Below, one piece after another: positions 10,101-16,981 of a stretch of 25,320 nucleotides of DNA. A program made the translations under genes and the position numbers. The stretch is from Prasinococcaceae sp. CCMP 1430. Taxonomy: Eukaryota; Prasinodermophyta; Palmophyllophyceae; Prasinococcales; Prasinococcaceae. The stretch lies in NCBI GenBank assembly GCA_013416795.1, contig RQSC01000004.1, forward strand, positions 407,331 through 432,650, in the 5' to 3' direction. Numbering within the stretch: position 1 is the first letter of the stretch; the number at the start of each line of letters is the position of its first letter. Below the pieces are notes generated by a model that did not search any database, was not told the origin of the DNA, and saw nothing but the letters and a program-made list of their open reading frames with translations.

Positions 10101-11155
10101 AGCCAGCTGCAAGCCGATGGCAGCGTTCGGCGCTCTTGCGCCCTTGCCAGCTTCCCAGTCAGTGACAGCGACCAGCGCGAGCAGCGGCGATACTGAGTGG
10201 GCCAGTGCCTCCGAGCTTGCTGCGGCCTCGTCGCGCTGCGCGGACGCCGTGGCGCGCGTGGTGGACCCCGCTGCACGGGAGGCTGCTGGCCTCAAGTGCG
10301 CCCTCTCGCCCGCTGAGCTGCGCGGTGCGCACCTGGTGCGCCTCGGCGGCGTGGCGTCTCTCCAGGCGGCAGTCGTCGTCGAACTGCAGAGAAGCATCAG
10401 CGCGGGCTCCAGCGCGATCTCGGGATCTGGCGCCGGGACGTCGGCAGACGACGCGCGCGCGCGGCCGGCGTCCGACTGGGGCCTCGTGGCGCGTGATCAG
10501 GAAGACGTACGAGTTTGCGCGCGTCCATGCTAGAGAGTGCTTTCGCGCCATCACCGCGCTGTGCTCTTGCTTGCGCGCTCTGCGCCGTGTGCTCACCCGC
10601 AAGCGCCCCACCTCGTCCGACGCCCTCACACGCGCGCAGGTGCGCGAGAAGCGCGTGCACGCACGGCGGGCAGCGGCGGCCGAGGCCCTGCTCGTCGCTG
10701 GTGGACCCGACGCGTCGAGCCTCGCGTTGCGTGTCACAACCGAGTTTCGCCTGGGAGCGAGCACCATCTATGCGGCGGCTGCCGCGCGCCTGGCGGCCGA
10801 AGGGCGGCGCACTGAGCTGCAGGAGCTCCTGCGCGACTCGCGCGCCAGCCTCGCATCGCAGGAGGACCGCGACATCATGCTGCGTGCGGCGGCCGCAGCG
10901 GCCGCCACGCGCGGTGGATGGGGCGCAAGCCAACAGGCTGAGAAGCTCGCGGCGATGGTGCAGGATCCGCGCACGCGCGTGCTCGCGTACGTGGGGGCGC
11001 ACAGACTGCGTGCCGCACTCGGCGCGGCCAAGGCGCTTGGCGAGGCTGGTGAGGTCGCCATCGTGCGCGCGGCCGCCGCGGCGGCCTTGCCGCCCGAGAA
11101 GAGCATCATCGACGCCTGCGACAGGTGGGAGGCGCAGCAGCGCGACAAGTCGTAG
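3934..11155 (+). CDS. ZFYVE26/spastizin-like giant protein lacking a FYVE finger
   Basis: Proposed exons are 3934-10506 and 10640-11155, about 2362 residues; human ZFYVE26 has about 2540. The protein is Ala/Leu-rich and helical throughout. Blocks recalling ZFYVE26 appear in the family order: a mid-protein unit (WDWRGAVAMLRASPGDL, then LCTRHGRYDLANEVARHCNL); a later unit (PPLVLETLLMHQQLGVAS, then ATYAGKAL); TPR-like AMAAAGNFFEAADAFRAA; and a C-terminal block (VTTEFRLGASTIYAAAAA, RTRVLAYVGAHRLRAALGAA, IIDACDRWEAQ). The C-terminal block is the strongest match and is complete only with the intron removed. ZFYVE26 works with spatacsin and AP-5 in late endosome/lysosome trafficking and autophagic lysosome reformation. 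The FYVE zinc finger expected after the ATYAGKAL block is missing; a Ser/Ala/Gly-rich linker (about 8770-8960) stands there. The first ~66 residues look bacterial, so the true N-terminus is doubtful and may come from an upstream exon spliced near 4133. Confidence 0.75.
10507..10639 (+). other. Intron of the ZFYVE26-like gene
   Basis: This 133-nt phase-0 intron begins GTACGA and ends cacgcgcgcag. Reading through it gives a stop at 10531-10533. Splicing joins ...ARDQED to VREKRVHARR and restores the conserved C-terminal block of the family. An alternative in-frame donor (gtggcg) at 10486 would shorten exon 1 by seven codons; the GTACGA site fits the other donors in this window better. Confidence 0.75.
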
Positions 11156-11484
11156 CGCAAGTATCACGTACGCGCGTACACGGCCGTTGGAAGTCTCTCT
11201 CTAGGACGCACAAGTGCCCACTCGTCCCATCGCGCGCGTGCTTTTCGTGGCGGGCGGGCGTAGGGAGGGCGGGGGTCGGCACGCACAGGGCTATGAAATC
11301 TCGTCCTTTTATGCTCTTCTACGAATACAACGTAGTACATTGCGCGGTGCGGCGCGCAGACACCCTCACAGAGCGAAGGAGCGACCGCGCTGGCCTCGGC
11401 CACCACGCCTCGCCCCTCCGCATGTCCGTGCCGGGAAGGCGCGAGTGGGGCCAATGTCAAGCTTCTTCCCCTGGGGGCGTCTGC
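11156..11484. other. Convergent 3' spacer between the ZFYVE26-like gene and ATG8
   Basis: Two genes end toward each other across 329 bp. No gene is seen. A lower-GC patch (about 11290-11345, tatgaaatctcgtcctttta and following) may hold cleavage/polyadenylation signals for one or both transcripts. No standard AATAAA is present. Confidence 0.5.
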
Positions 11485-12195
11485 TCACTGCTCCTCCTCC
11501 TCCTCCGCCTCTTCCAGGCCGCCGAAGGTGTTCTCGCCTGAGTAGCTGATGTACAAGAAGCCATCCTCGTCCTTGTGCTCCTCATACACGGCGCTCATGA
11601 GCGCAGCGGTGGGCGGCAGCACGTTGTTGACGAAGATGAAGATGGCCTTCTCCGGACTGAGCTTGATGCGCTTGCGGATGACGTACCTGGGAGCAAGCGG
11701 GTCAGGGCGCGGCAGGCACCACGCAGGGTCAGCACTCCCACCAGCGCCGTCACCATCACCTGGGGCGCGCGCCTGCGCGGCGGCGATGCGCCCGGCGTCA
11801 CGCGCCACGCACACAAACTGCCCCACGGTGAGGTCCGAGGGGACGAGGTACTTGTGCTTGTCAATGTCGGGGATGTCGCTCTGCGGCGCGCGCGAACGGA
11901 CGCCGCGGGGGCGGTCGGCCGCGACAGCCAGGGCGCGGCGTTCGGCCAAGTTGGCAGGCCAGCGCTCGAGGTCAGCACATGCGCGCGCGGGGTGGGGAAG
12001 GGGTCTGCCCCTTGACCGTCTCAGCGCGCGCGGCCGCGCAAGCGCGTGCGAGAGAGAGAGGGCGCTTGGCGCCGCCCGCGCCCGCACCTTCTCTGACTTC
12101 TCGACGATGACAGGGATGCGGTCAGGATACTTCTCGCGAATGCGCTGCGCCTCCGCCTGGCGCTTCTGCAGGGGATGCTCCTGCTTGAACGCCAT
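11485..12195 (-). CDS. ATG8: Ubiquitin-like autophagy protein ATG8 (GABARAP/LC3 family)
   Basis: Minus-strand exons are 12195-12088, 11880-11813 and 11686-11485, giving 125 residues, close to the family norm. Landmarks are [20 protein letters not shown] at the N-terminus, [43 protein letters not shown] across intron 2, [16 protein letters not shown], and [11 protein letters not shown]8 is cleaved by the protease ATG4 after the conserved Gly (Gly114 here). It is then conjugated to phosphatidylethanolamine by ATG7, ATG3 and the ATG12-ATG5 complex on autophagosome membranes. The tail removed by ATG4 is unusually long and acidic, [11 protein letters not shown]. Both introns are multiples of three without stop codons, so the unspliced gene reads as one 236-codon frame; family conservation argues strongly for splicing. 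The gene is divergent from DDX41. Confidence 0.95.
   Translation of the reverse strand: MAFKQEHPLQKRQAEAQRIREKYPDRIPVIVEKSEKVRARAAPSALSLSHALARPRALRRSRGRPLPHPARACADLERWPANLAERRALAVAADRPRGVRSRAPQSDIPDIDKHKYLVPSDLTVGQFVCVARDAGRIAAAQARAPGDGDGAGGSADPAWCLPRPDPLAPRYVIRKRIKLSPEKAIFIFVNNVLPPTAALMSAVYEEHKDEDGFLYISYSGENTFGGLEEAEEEEEQ
11687..11812 (-). other. ATG8: ATG8 intron 2
   Basis: This 126-nt intron, read on the minus strand, starts GTGCGT and ends gcttgctcccag. It splits the Val codon of GQFV (gt|g). It is a multiple of three and contains no in-frame stop, so retention would add 42 residues between GQFV and YVIRKR. Confidence 0.9.
11881..12087 (-). other. ATG8: ATG8 intron 1
   Basis: This 207-nt phase-0 intron, read on the minus strand, starts GTGCGG and ends cgccgcag. 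Removing it joins VEKSEK to SDIPDIDK exactly as in other ATG8 proteins. It is also a multiple of three without stops; retention would add 69 basic, low-complexity residues. Confidence 0.9.
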
Positions 12196-12505
12196 CTCGA
12201 CCGCCCGGCCGCCCGCCCCACTCCTCCCCTTCTGCCCTCCTGCCCGTCTGCTCGCGCCCGCGCAAAAAGAGCGCGCGCCAACGGTGCGCCGCGGAGCCCG
12301 ACCGCGCCTCCTGGCCTCGCTGCTGCCGCCGCCGCGCCGGGGTCGCGTGACCGCGCGGGGGAAGTTCGCGTGCTCGAGCGCGCGCGAGGGGAAGCGGGCG
12401 GAGTGGTTGGGCTGAGAGTCCCCGGGTCTCCGAGCTGCGACCCGCGGTCGGTGGCGCGCGCGTGCGGGCGTGTGCGCTCCCTCCTCGCGCCTCGCGCTCG
12501 GTGTG

Positions 12506-12526
12506 GCGCGCGCGCGCGCGCGCGCG
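12506..12526. repeat. (CG)n dinucleotide repeat
   Basis: A run of about ten CG/GC units lies in the spacer upstream of ATG8. Similar shorter runs occur throughout the non-coding parts of the window. Alternating CG tracts can adopt Z-DNA; no function is shown here. Confidence 0.8.
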
Positions 12527-13134
12527 TGCCAGCGAGGCGCCTTTTCCGCCCAAAACGCGTTGCGGAAAGTCCCCGCGGGACGGAAAACGCGCGCCCGCGC
12601 GACGCGGGCTCTCCCCCCGGACCAAAATTTACTATATTATGGTACCAAACCACGCCCGCCTTGCGCCGTGAACGTCCGGCATCCCCTTGCGAAATCCATC
12701 CGCTTCTGAGATTTACGATGGGATAACGCGCTCAGAACCGCGAAACCGTCCGCGCGCGCCCGCGCGCGCCCCCCCCATCAAAACGCACCCGCGAAAAAAG
12801 AGCGCCGCGCCGCGAGCGCGCGCGCGCGCGCGCGCTTCTTCCCCCCTTCGAAGCCCCTCCTTTGGCCTCGCGGAGCGCCGCGCCGAAAGCGGCGCGAAAA
12901 CGGCGCCGGAGACCCCAACGCGCCCGCACGAGTCGCCGGGACGGAGCCCGCCGCGACCAGCCCGGTCCACCGCGGAAGCTCGGAAGCATCCAAACATAAA
13001 CCCTGTAATGTCATAACCTCAATACTTTGGGGGTAACGAGCGGAGACGGAATTCGGGCGGGGGAGAGACGAAAAAAAAAAAACGCGGGCGCTGCCCCCCG
13101 GGCGCGCGCGCGCGCGCCTCACCCGGCCTGCCAG

Positions 13135-13136
<2 letters not shown>

Positions 13137-13189
<53 letters not shown>
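13137..13189 (+). repeat. Poly(A) tract, 53 nt
   Basis: An uninterrupted run of 53 A sits in an otherwise very GC-rich spacer, 414 bp before the DDX41 start. A shorter A12 run lies 55 bp to its left (13071-13082). A tract this long could be the tail of a retroposed sequence or a nucleosome-excluding promoter element. I could not see a clear target-site duplication around it. Confidence 0.9.
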
Positions 13190-13191
<2 letters not shown>

Positions 13192-13575
13192 TTTGTTTCT
13201 CCGTCCGCGATGCGTCCGCTCCTTCCGCGAGAACGCATCGTCGCCCTCACCTCGCCGGGCGGATGCGGATGTGGATGTGGCGCCCCCTAAACGACACCCG
13301 GTCTCGGCGCGCGCCGCCTCTCGCGAGGGCGCAAAGGTTGGGTGTACCGCCGCGATGGTACAGAAATTACGTACCGTACCCGCGCGACGCGTGGAGATTT
13401 CTCTTTGCCCTTTGTTGTTGGTGCGGTGCGAAGGAGCACATCTGCGAACACGTGCCCACGGGAGAGCTCGAGCCGCGCCGACCGCGTGCGGCGTCGGACG
13501 AGGGGAGGAGGGAGGGGGGGAGCGAGGGGCGGCGCGGCGGCTGCCCCGCGCTGCCCCGCGCTGCGCTGCGTAGGC

Positions 13576-13597
13576 GCGCGGCGCCGCGGCGCCGCGC
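13576..13597. other. Perfect 22-bp GC palindrome just before the DDX41 start codon
   Basis: Ten bases, gcgcggcgcc, are followed by GC and then their exact reverse complement. The palindrome ends 6 bases before the DDX41 ATG at 13604. If transcribed, it would form a very stable stem next to the start codon. Such structure usually lowers translation initiation; that effect is inferred. Confidence 0.6.
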
Positions 13598-13603
13598 GGC
13601 GCC

Positions 13604-15565
13604 ATGGCGCTCGCGGCGCGCAACGGCGAGGAGCTCCCCACGATGGCGGACCTGCTCGCCGAGGAGGGCGAATCCGACGGCGAGCGCGAGCGGGCGGTGG
13701 GGGCGGACGGCGGCGGCGAGGGCGAGTATGTGCCGATCAAGCGGCGGCGCATGCTTGAGCAGCAGACGCGCCTCGCGCGCCTCGGCGACAAGGCGGGCGC
13801 TGCGGCGGCCGAGGCCGCGCTCAAGGCGGGCGCCATGGCCGCCAGGGCGCAGGCGCGCGAGGGCGCGGCGCGGGGCGAGGGCGGCCACGCCGGCGCGCAG
13901 GGGGCGGGGGCGGACGAAGGGAACGAGCGCGACGCGCACACGTCGCTGCTGCTCAAGGCGGCCAAGCTGCGGGAAGTGGCGCCCATGGAGACCCCCGCGC
14001 AGAAGCTGCTGCGCGAGGAGAACGAGCTCTTCAAGGAGGTGACCGAGAAGCGCGCGCTCATGTCCGCGCAGGAGCTCGCGCACGACGTCAAGTACGACAA
14101 GGCGCTCGACACCGGGTGGCGGCCACCCAGCAAGTTTCGCGGCATGACGGAGGGAGACCACCAGGCGGTGCGCGACAAGTTCTACATCCTGACGGAGGGC
14201 AAGCGGCTGCCGCCGCCGATCCAAAGGTTCGAGGACATGCGCTTCCCGCCGTCCATCATGTCTGCGCTGAAGGAGCGCGGCATCCTGCGGCCGACGCCCA
14301 TTCAGATGCAGGCGCTGCCGTCGATCCTCTCGGGGCGCGACACCATCGGCATCGCGTTCACCGGCAGCGGCAAGTCGCTTGCGTTCATCCTGCCAATGGT
14401 GATGACCGCGCTGCAGGGGGAGCGCGCGCTCCCGCTCGAGGAGGGGGAGGGGCCTTTCGGCATGGTGGTGTGCCCCAGCCGAGAGCTTGCGCGCCAGTCG
14501 GAGGAGATAGTGCGGCACTTCGCCGAACACCTCGTGAAGGAGGGCATGCCCGAGCTGCGCTGCATGCTGTGCATCGGCGGCATGGACGCGCGCGAGCAGT
14601 CGGACGTCGTCCGGCGCGGCGTGCACTGCGTGGTCGCCACGCCCGGTCGCCTGAAGGACCTGCTCATCAAGCGCAGGATGAACCTCGACGTGTGCAAATA
14701 CTTCTGCCTGGACGAGGCCGACCGCATGCTCGACATGGGTTTCGAGGACGACATCCGCGAGATCTTCACGTTCTTCAAGTCGCAGCGCCAGACGATCCTC
14801 TTCTCGGCGACCATGCCCGAGAAGATCCACAAGTTCGCGGAGACCGCGCTCGTCGACCCGATCGTCGTCAACGTCGGTCGCGCGGGTGCGGCCAACCTGG
14901 ACGTGATCCAGGAGATCGAGTACGTGAAGGAGGAAGCGAAGATCACGCACATCCTCGAGTGCCTGCAGAAGTCGCCTCCGCCGGTGCTCGTCTTCGCCGA
15001 GAAGACGGGCGTGGTCGACAACATCCACGAGTACCTGCTGCTCAAGGGCATCGAGGCGGTGGCCATTCACGGCGCCAAGGATCAGGAGGACCGGTCTGCC
15101 GCCATCGACGCCTTCAAGGCGGGCAAGGCCGACGTGCTCGTTGCCACGGACGTGGCCGGAAAAGGTCTCGACTTTCCGAACATCTCGCACGTCATCAACT
15201 ACGAGCTGCCCGCAGAGATTGAGAACTACGTGCATCGCATCGGCCGTACTGGCCGCGCGGGCAAGACGGGCATCGCGACGACCTTCATCAACAAGAACCA
15301 GTCGGAGACCATCCTGCTCGACCTCAAGCACCTGCTGCAGGAAGCCAAGCAGCGCATCCCGCCCGTGCTCATGATGCTGGAGGACCCCAACGACATTTCC
15401 CACGAGATGGTCGCGCTGGGCGGCCACAAGGGCTGCTTGTTCTGCGGCGGCCTCGGCCATCGCATCCACCAGTGCCCCAAGCTGGCCAACGAGACTGAGC
15501 AGCGCGTGGCCGGCGCCGCCCGCAGGGACTTCTTCGGCGCAGACGGCTATGGTGGCGAGATGTAG
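13604..15565 (+). CDS. DDX41: DEAD-box RNA helicase DDX41 (Abstrakt)
   Basis: A single exon encodes 653 residues (human protein 622). The start ATG at 13604 is in a good Kozak setting (gccATGg). The N-terminal region carries the family hallmark EYVPIKRRR (41-49), then an Ala/Gly-rich linker. Helicase motifs are in order: Q motif region around TPIQMQ (231-236), GSGKS (254-258, motif I), PSRELA (291-296), TPGRL (346-350), DEAD (370-373), SAT (401-403), and HRIGRTGR (544-551). A C-terminal zinc knuckle C-x2-C-x4-H-x4-C (Cys611, 614, His619, Cys624) separates DDX41 from most other DEAD-box proteins. It is an ATP-dependent RNA helicase of the nucleus linked to the spliceosomal C complex and, in animals, to nucleic-acid sensing; only the splicing role would be expected here. 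A GC palindrome lies right upstream of the start. It ends 142 bp from the convergent TMEM107 gene. Confidence 0.96.
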   Translation: MALAARNGEELPTMADLLAEEGESDGERERAVGADGGGEGEYVPIKRRRMLEQQTRLARLGDKAGAAAAEAALKAGAMAARAQAREGAARGEGGHAGAQGAGADEGNERDAHTSLLLKAAKLREVAPMETPAQKLLREENELFKEVTEKRALMSAQELAHDVKYDKALDTGWRPPSKFRGMTEGDHQAVRDKFYILTEGKRLPPPIQRFEDMRFPPSIMSALKERGILRPTPIQMQALPSILSGRDTIGIAFTGSGKSLAFILPMVMTALQGERALPLEEGEGPFGMVVCPSRELARQSEEIVRHFAEHLVKEGMPELRCMLCIGGMDAREQSDVVRRGVHCVVATPGRLKDLLIKRRMNLDVCKYFCLDEADRMLDMGFEDDIREIFTFFKSQRQTILFSATMPEKIHKFAETALVDPIVVNVGRAGAANLDVIQEIEYVKEEAKITHILECLQKSPPPVLVFAEKTGVVDNIHEYLLLKGIEAVAIHGAKDQEDRSAAIDAFKAGKADVLVATDVAGKGLDFPNISHVINYELPAEIENYVHRIGRTGRAGKTGIATTFINKNQSETILLDLKHLLQEAKQRIPPVLMMLEDPNDISHEMVALGGHKGCLFCGGLGHRIHQCPKLANETEQRVAGAARRDFFGADGYGGEM

Positions 15566-15707
15566 GGCGCATCTTTCCGCCCCCGTAACTCTAATATCAT
15601 TGGAACACGGCAGTCCTGTGCGTGCGCGTGGATTTTTGTTGCGATTTTACTTGTTGTACAGAGAGAAGCTCCACGGCACGCGCGCGCAGCGCGTGGCCCC
15701 GCGGCGC

Positions 15708-16423
15708 TCACGAGTACTGCACGATCTTCAGCTTGAAGACAGCGAAGGCAGCGACAGCCTCGAGGAACGCCGGCACCACCGAGCAGAACGAGAAAATCCA
15801 GGCGAACGACCGCACGCGCCAGTGCGCCGCCAGGTACAGCGCGGTGAGCACGAAGCCGAAGAAGTGCAGCAGCGTGGAGAGCGCGTTGATCTTGGGCAGG
15901 AACAGCGACACGCCCGCAAACACGCCGACGAGCTCAACCGCAAAAAGCGCGAGAGACGCGCCCACTATGGACTCCAGCCAGTCCTCGTCGTCGCTCAGCT
16001 GCGCGGCGGTCGACGTCGCAGGCTCTGCGCGCACAACCTTCATCGGCGCACAACCAGCGACGTGCGCGGCTGTCAGCACAGCACGGAGGCCGCCGGGGCG
16101 CGTCTGTCGTAGTGCGCTGGCGCACGCGGCGTGCGCGGCACCTCCAAGCGAGGGTCGCGGAAACGATGCGACACTGCTCACGGCTGGCGAGCGCTGCCGC
16201 GCGTGCTGCCGCGCTTCGACGCCACTCTGCGCGCACGAAGGGGCATGCGCGGGAGCACGCGCCGGCTCGCGCGGGCGCGGACGGCCGCGCGCGCGCGCAT
16301 GCAGCAGCACTTGGCGCGACGCACCGTGCCGGCGAGATCGTAGGCCGCCGTCATGACGAGCACGAGGTGCGCGACGACCGTCAGAAAGCGCGCTGGCAGG
16401 AGGATCTCCTCGCGGGACGGCAT
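15708..16423 (-). CDS. TMEM107: Ciliary transition-zone membrane protein TMEM107
   Basis: Minus-strand exons are 16423-16325 (33 codons) and 15998-15708 (96 codons plus stop), phase 0, 129 residues; the human protein has 140. Exon 1 holds the family start, ARFLTVVAHLVLVMTAAYDL, which contains the first membrane helix. Exon 2 has three more helices, around SLALFAVELVGVFAGVSLFL, LLHFFGFVLTALYLAA and WIFSFCSVVPAFLEAVAAF. Four helices with this spacing, and ALFAVELVGVFAGVS in particular, match TMEM107. That protein helps organise the MKS module at the base of the cilium and controls which membrane proteins enter it. The loop after helix 1 is shorter than usual. A possible 45-nt extra exon (16226-16182, flanked by gcgcag and GTGAGC) would lengthen it in frame. 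The gene implies that the organism has a cilium or flagellum. The gene is divergent from POLA2. Confidence 0.85.
15999..16324 (-). other. TMEM107: Intron of TMEM107
   Basis: On the minus strand it begins GTGCGT and ends gccgcgcag, 326 nt, phase 0. The donor is clear. The acceptor was chosen because it keeps the frame into SDDEDWLES. Two other nearby AGs (gtgcgcgcag, gctgacag) look at least as good but would put exon 2 out of phase with this donor. A possible internal exon at 16182-16226 would split this intron in two. Confidence 0.65.
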
Positions 16424-16520
16424 GATTGCCACTGGGCGGGCGGCGCGCGGACGCGCGTTCAGGGCGGGGCGCAGGAGGGGGGAAGAATGCGAGGGGAACG
16501 GGGCAGCTCGCCGGCCGCAC

Positions 16521-16544
16521 GCGCTTGAGCGCTTGAGCGCTTGG
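16521..16544 (+). repeat. Three tandem 8-mers (gcgcttga/g)
   Basis: Three head-to-tail copies of gcgctt(g)(a/g) lie in the shared TMEM107/POLA2 promoter region, about 100 bp before the TMEM107 start. They could be binding sites or simple slippage; nothing further supports a function. Confidence 0.6.
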
Positions 16545-16728
16545 GCGCGGGGGTCGCCGCCTCGCGCCCGCAACGCGCGCGTCGCGCCGCCCCCGCTGTG
16601 GCGTCGCCGCGGCCTCGCGGGCGGGCCCACACGCCCACCCCCCGCCCGCGCGCGCGCGCGCAGTTTTCACTTTTCAAAAAGCGCCGCTGCCTCGCCCGCC
16701 CGCTCGCTCGCGCCGCTCGGGGAACGCC

Positions 16729-16820
16729 GCGGGAAAAAGAAGACGGACCCTAAAAGTAAACCGAATGGGCGATGGAAAACCCAAAGCCTGCGTCGCCGTT
16801 TCCCGCCCGCGCGCGCGAAA
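16729..16820. promoter_or_regulatory. Cluster of three E2F/DP-type sites upstream of POLA2
   Basis: Three exact matches to the E2F consensus TTTSSCGC lie within 92 bp: GCGGGAAA at 16729-16736 (minus orientation), TTTCCCGC at 16799-16806 (plus), and GCGCGAAA at 16813-16820 (minus). They are 160-250 bp before the POLA2 start codon. E2F/DP factors drive S-phase genes, including DNA polymerase alpha subunits, in animals and plants. The consensus and gene class fit each other; binding here is inferred. Confidence 0.5.
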
Positions 16821-16981
16821 AAAAATTTTCGGCGGCGCGGCGCGGAGCAGGCAGTGGGGGCGCGCGGGGCGACGGCGGGGAGGGCGAGGCAGGAGGGGAG
16901 CGGGCGGGAGGGCGCCACAGCAGCGCGTGGGGGTGGGGTATGGCCGGGGTATATGTGTCCGGAGCGGCGCGGGTGGCGGCG

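Larger units (their letters stand above)
12196..13603. promoter_or_regulatory. Shared divergent upstream region of ATG8 and DDX41
   Basis: This 1.4-kb spacer separates two divergent start codons, so it must contain both promoters. No gene is recognised in it. It is extremely CpG-rich, with (CG)n runs at 12506-12526 and about 12819-12836. Two lower-GC islands stand out, about 12622-12735 (aaaatttactatattatgg) and about 12965-13045 (cataaaccctgtaatgtc); they could be core promoter or UTR sequence. An E2F-like GCGCGAAA lies at 12892-12899, singly. A 53-nt poly(A) tract and a GC palindrome near the DDX41 start are listed separately. Confidence 0.5.
16424..16981. promoter_or_regulatory. Divergent promoter region of TMEM107 and POLA2
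   Basis: This 558-bp spacer between the two start codons must serve both genes. It contains three tandem copies of an 8-mer (gcgcttga, gcgcttga, gcgcttgg) at 16521-16544, and a cluster of three E2F-type sites closer to POLA2. Open frame continues upstream of the POLA2 start to 16772, but its composition is low-complexity and unlike the family. No separate gene is seen. Confidence 0.6.

Noticed and set aside
11485-12195. A single unspliced 236-residue ATG8 protein
   Set aside because: The two internal inserts have splice signals and are absent from all ATG8 proteins I know; removing them gives an exact family match.
13367-15469. A 700-codon open frame on the minus strand
   Set aside because: It lies antisense to DDX41, has Arg/His/Leu-rich shuffled composition, and shows no domain. 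Long antisense frames are expected at this GC content.
16772-16981. An earlier start for POLA2 at 16772 or 16940
   Set aside because: The added sequence is Gly/Arg/Ala low complexity. The protein from 16982 has the usual length and begins at the conserved N-terminal domain.
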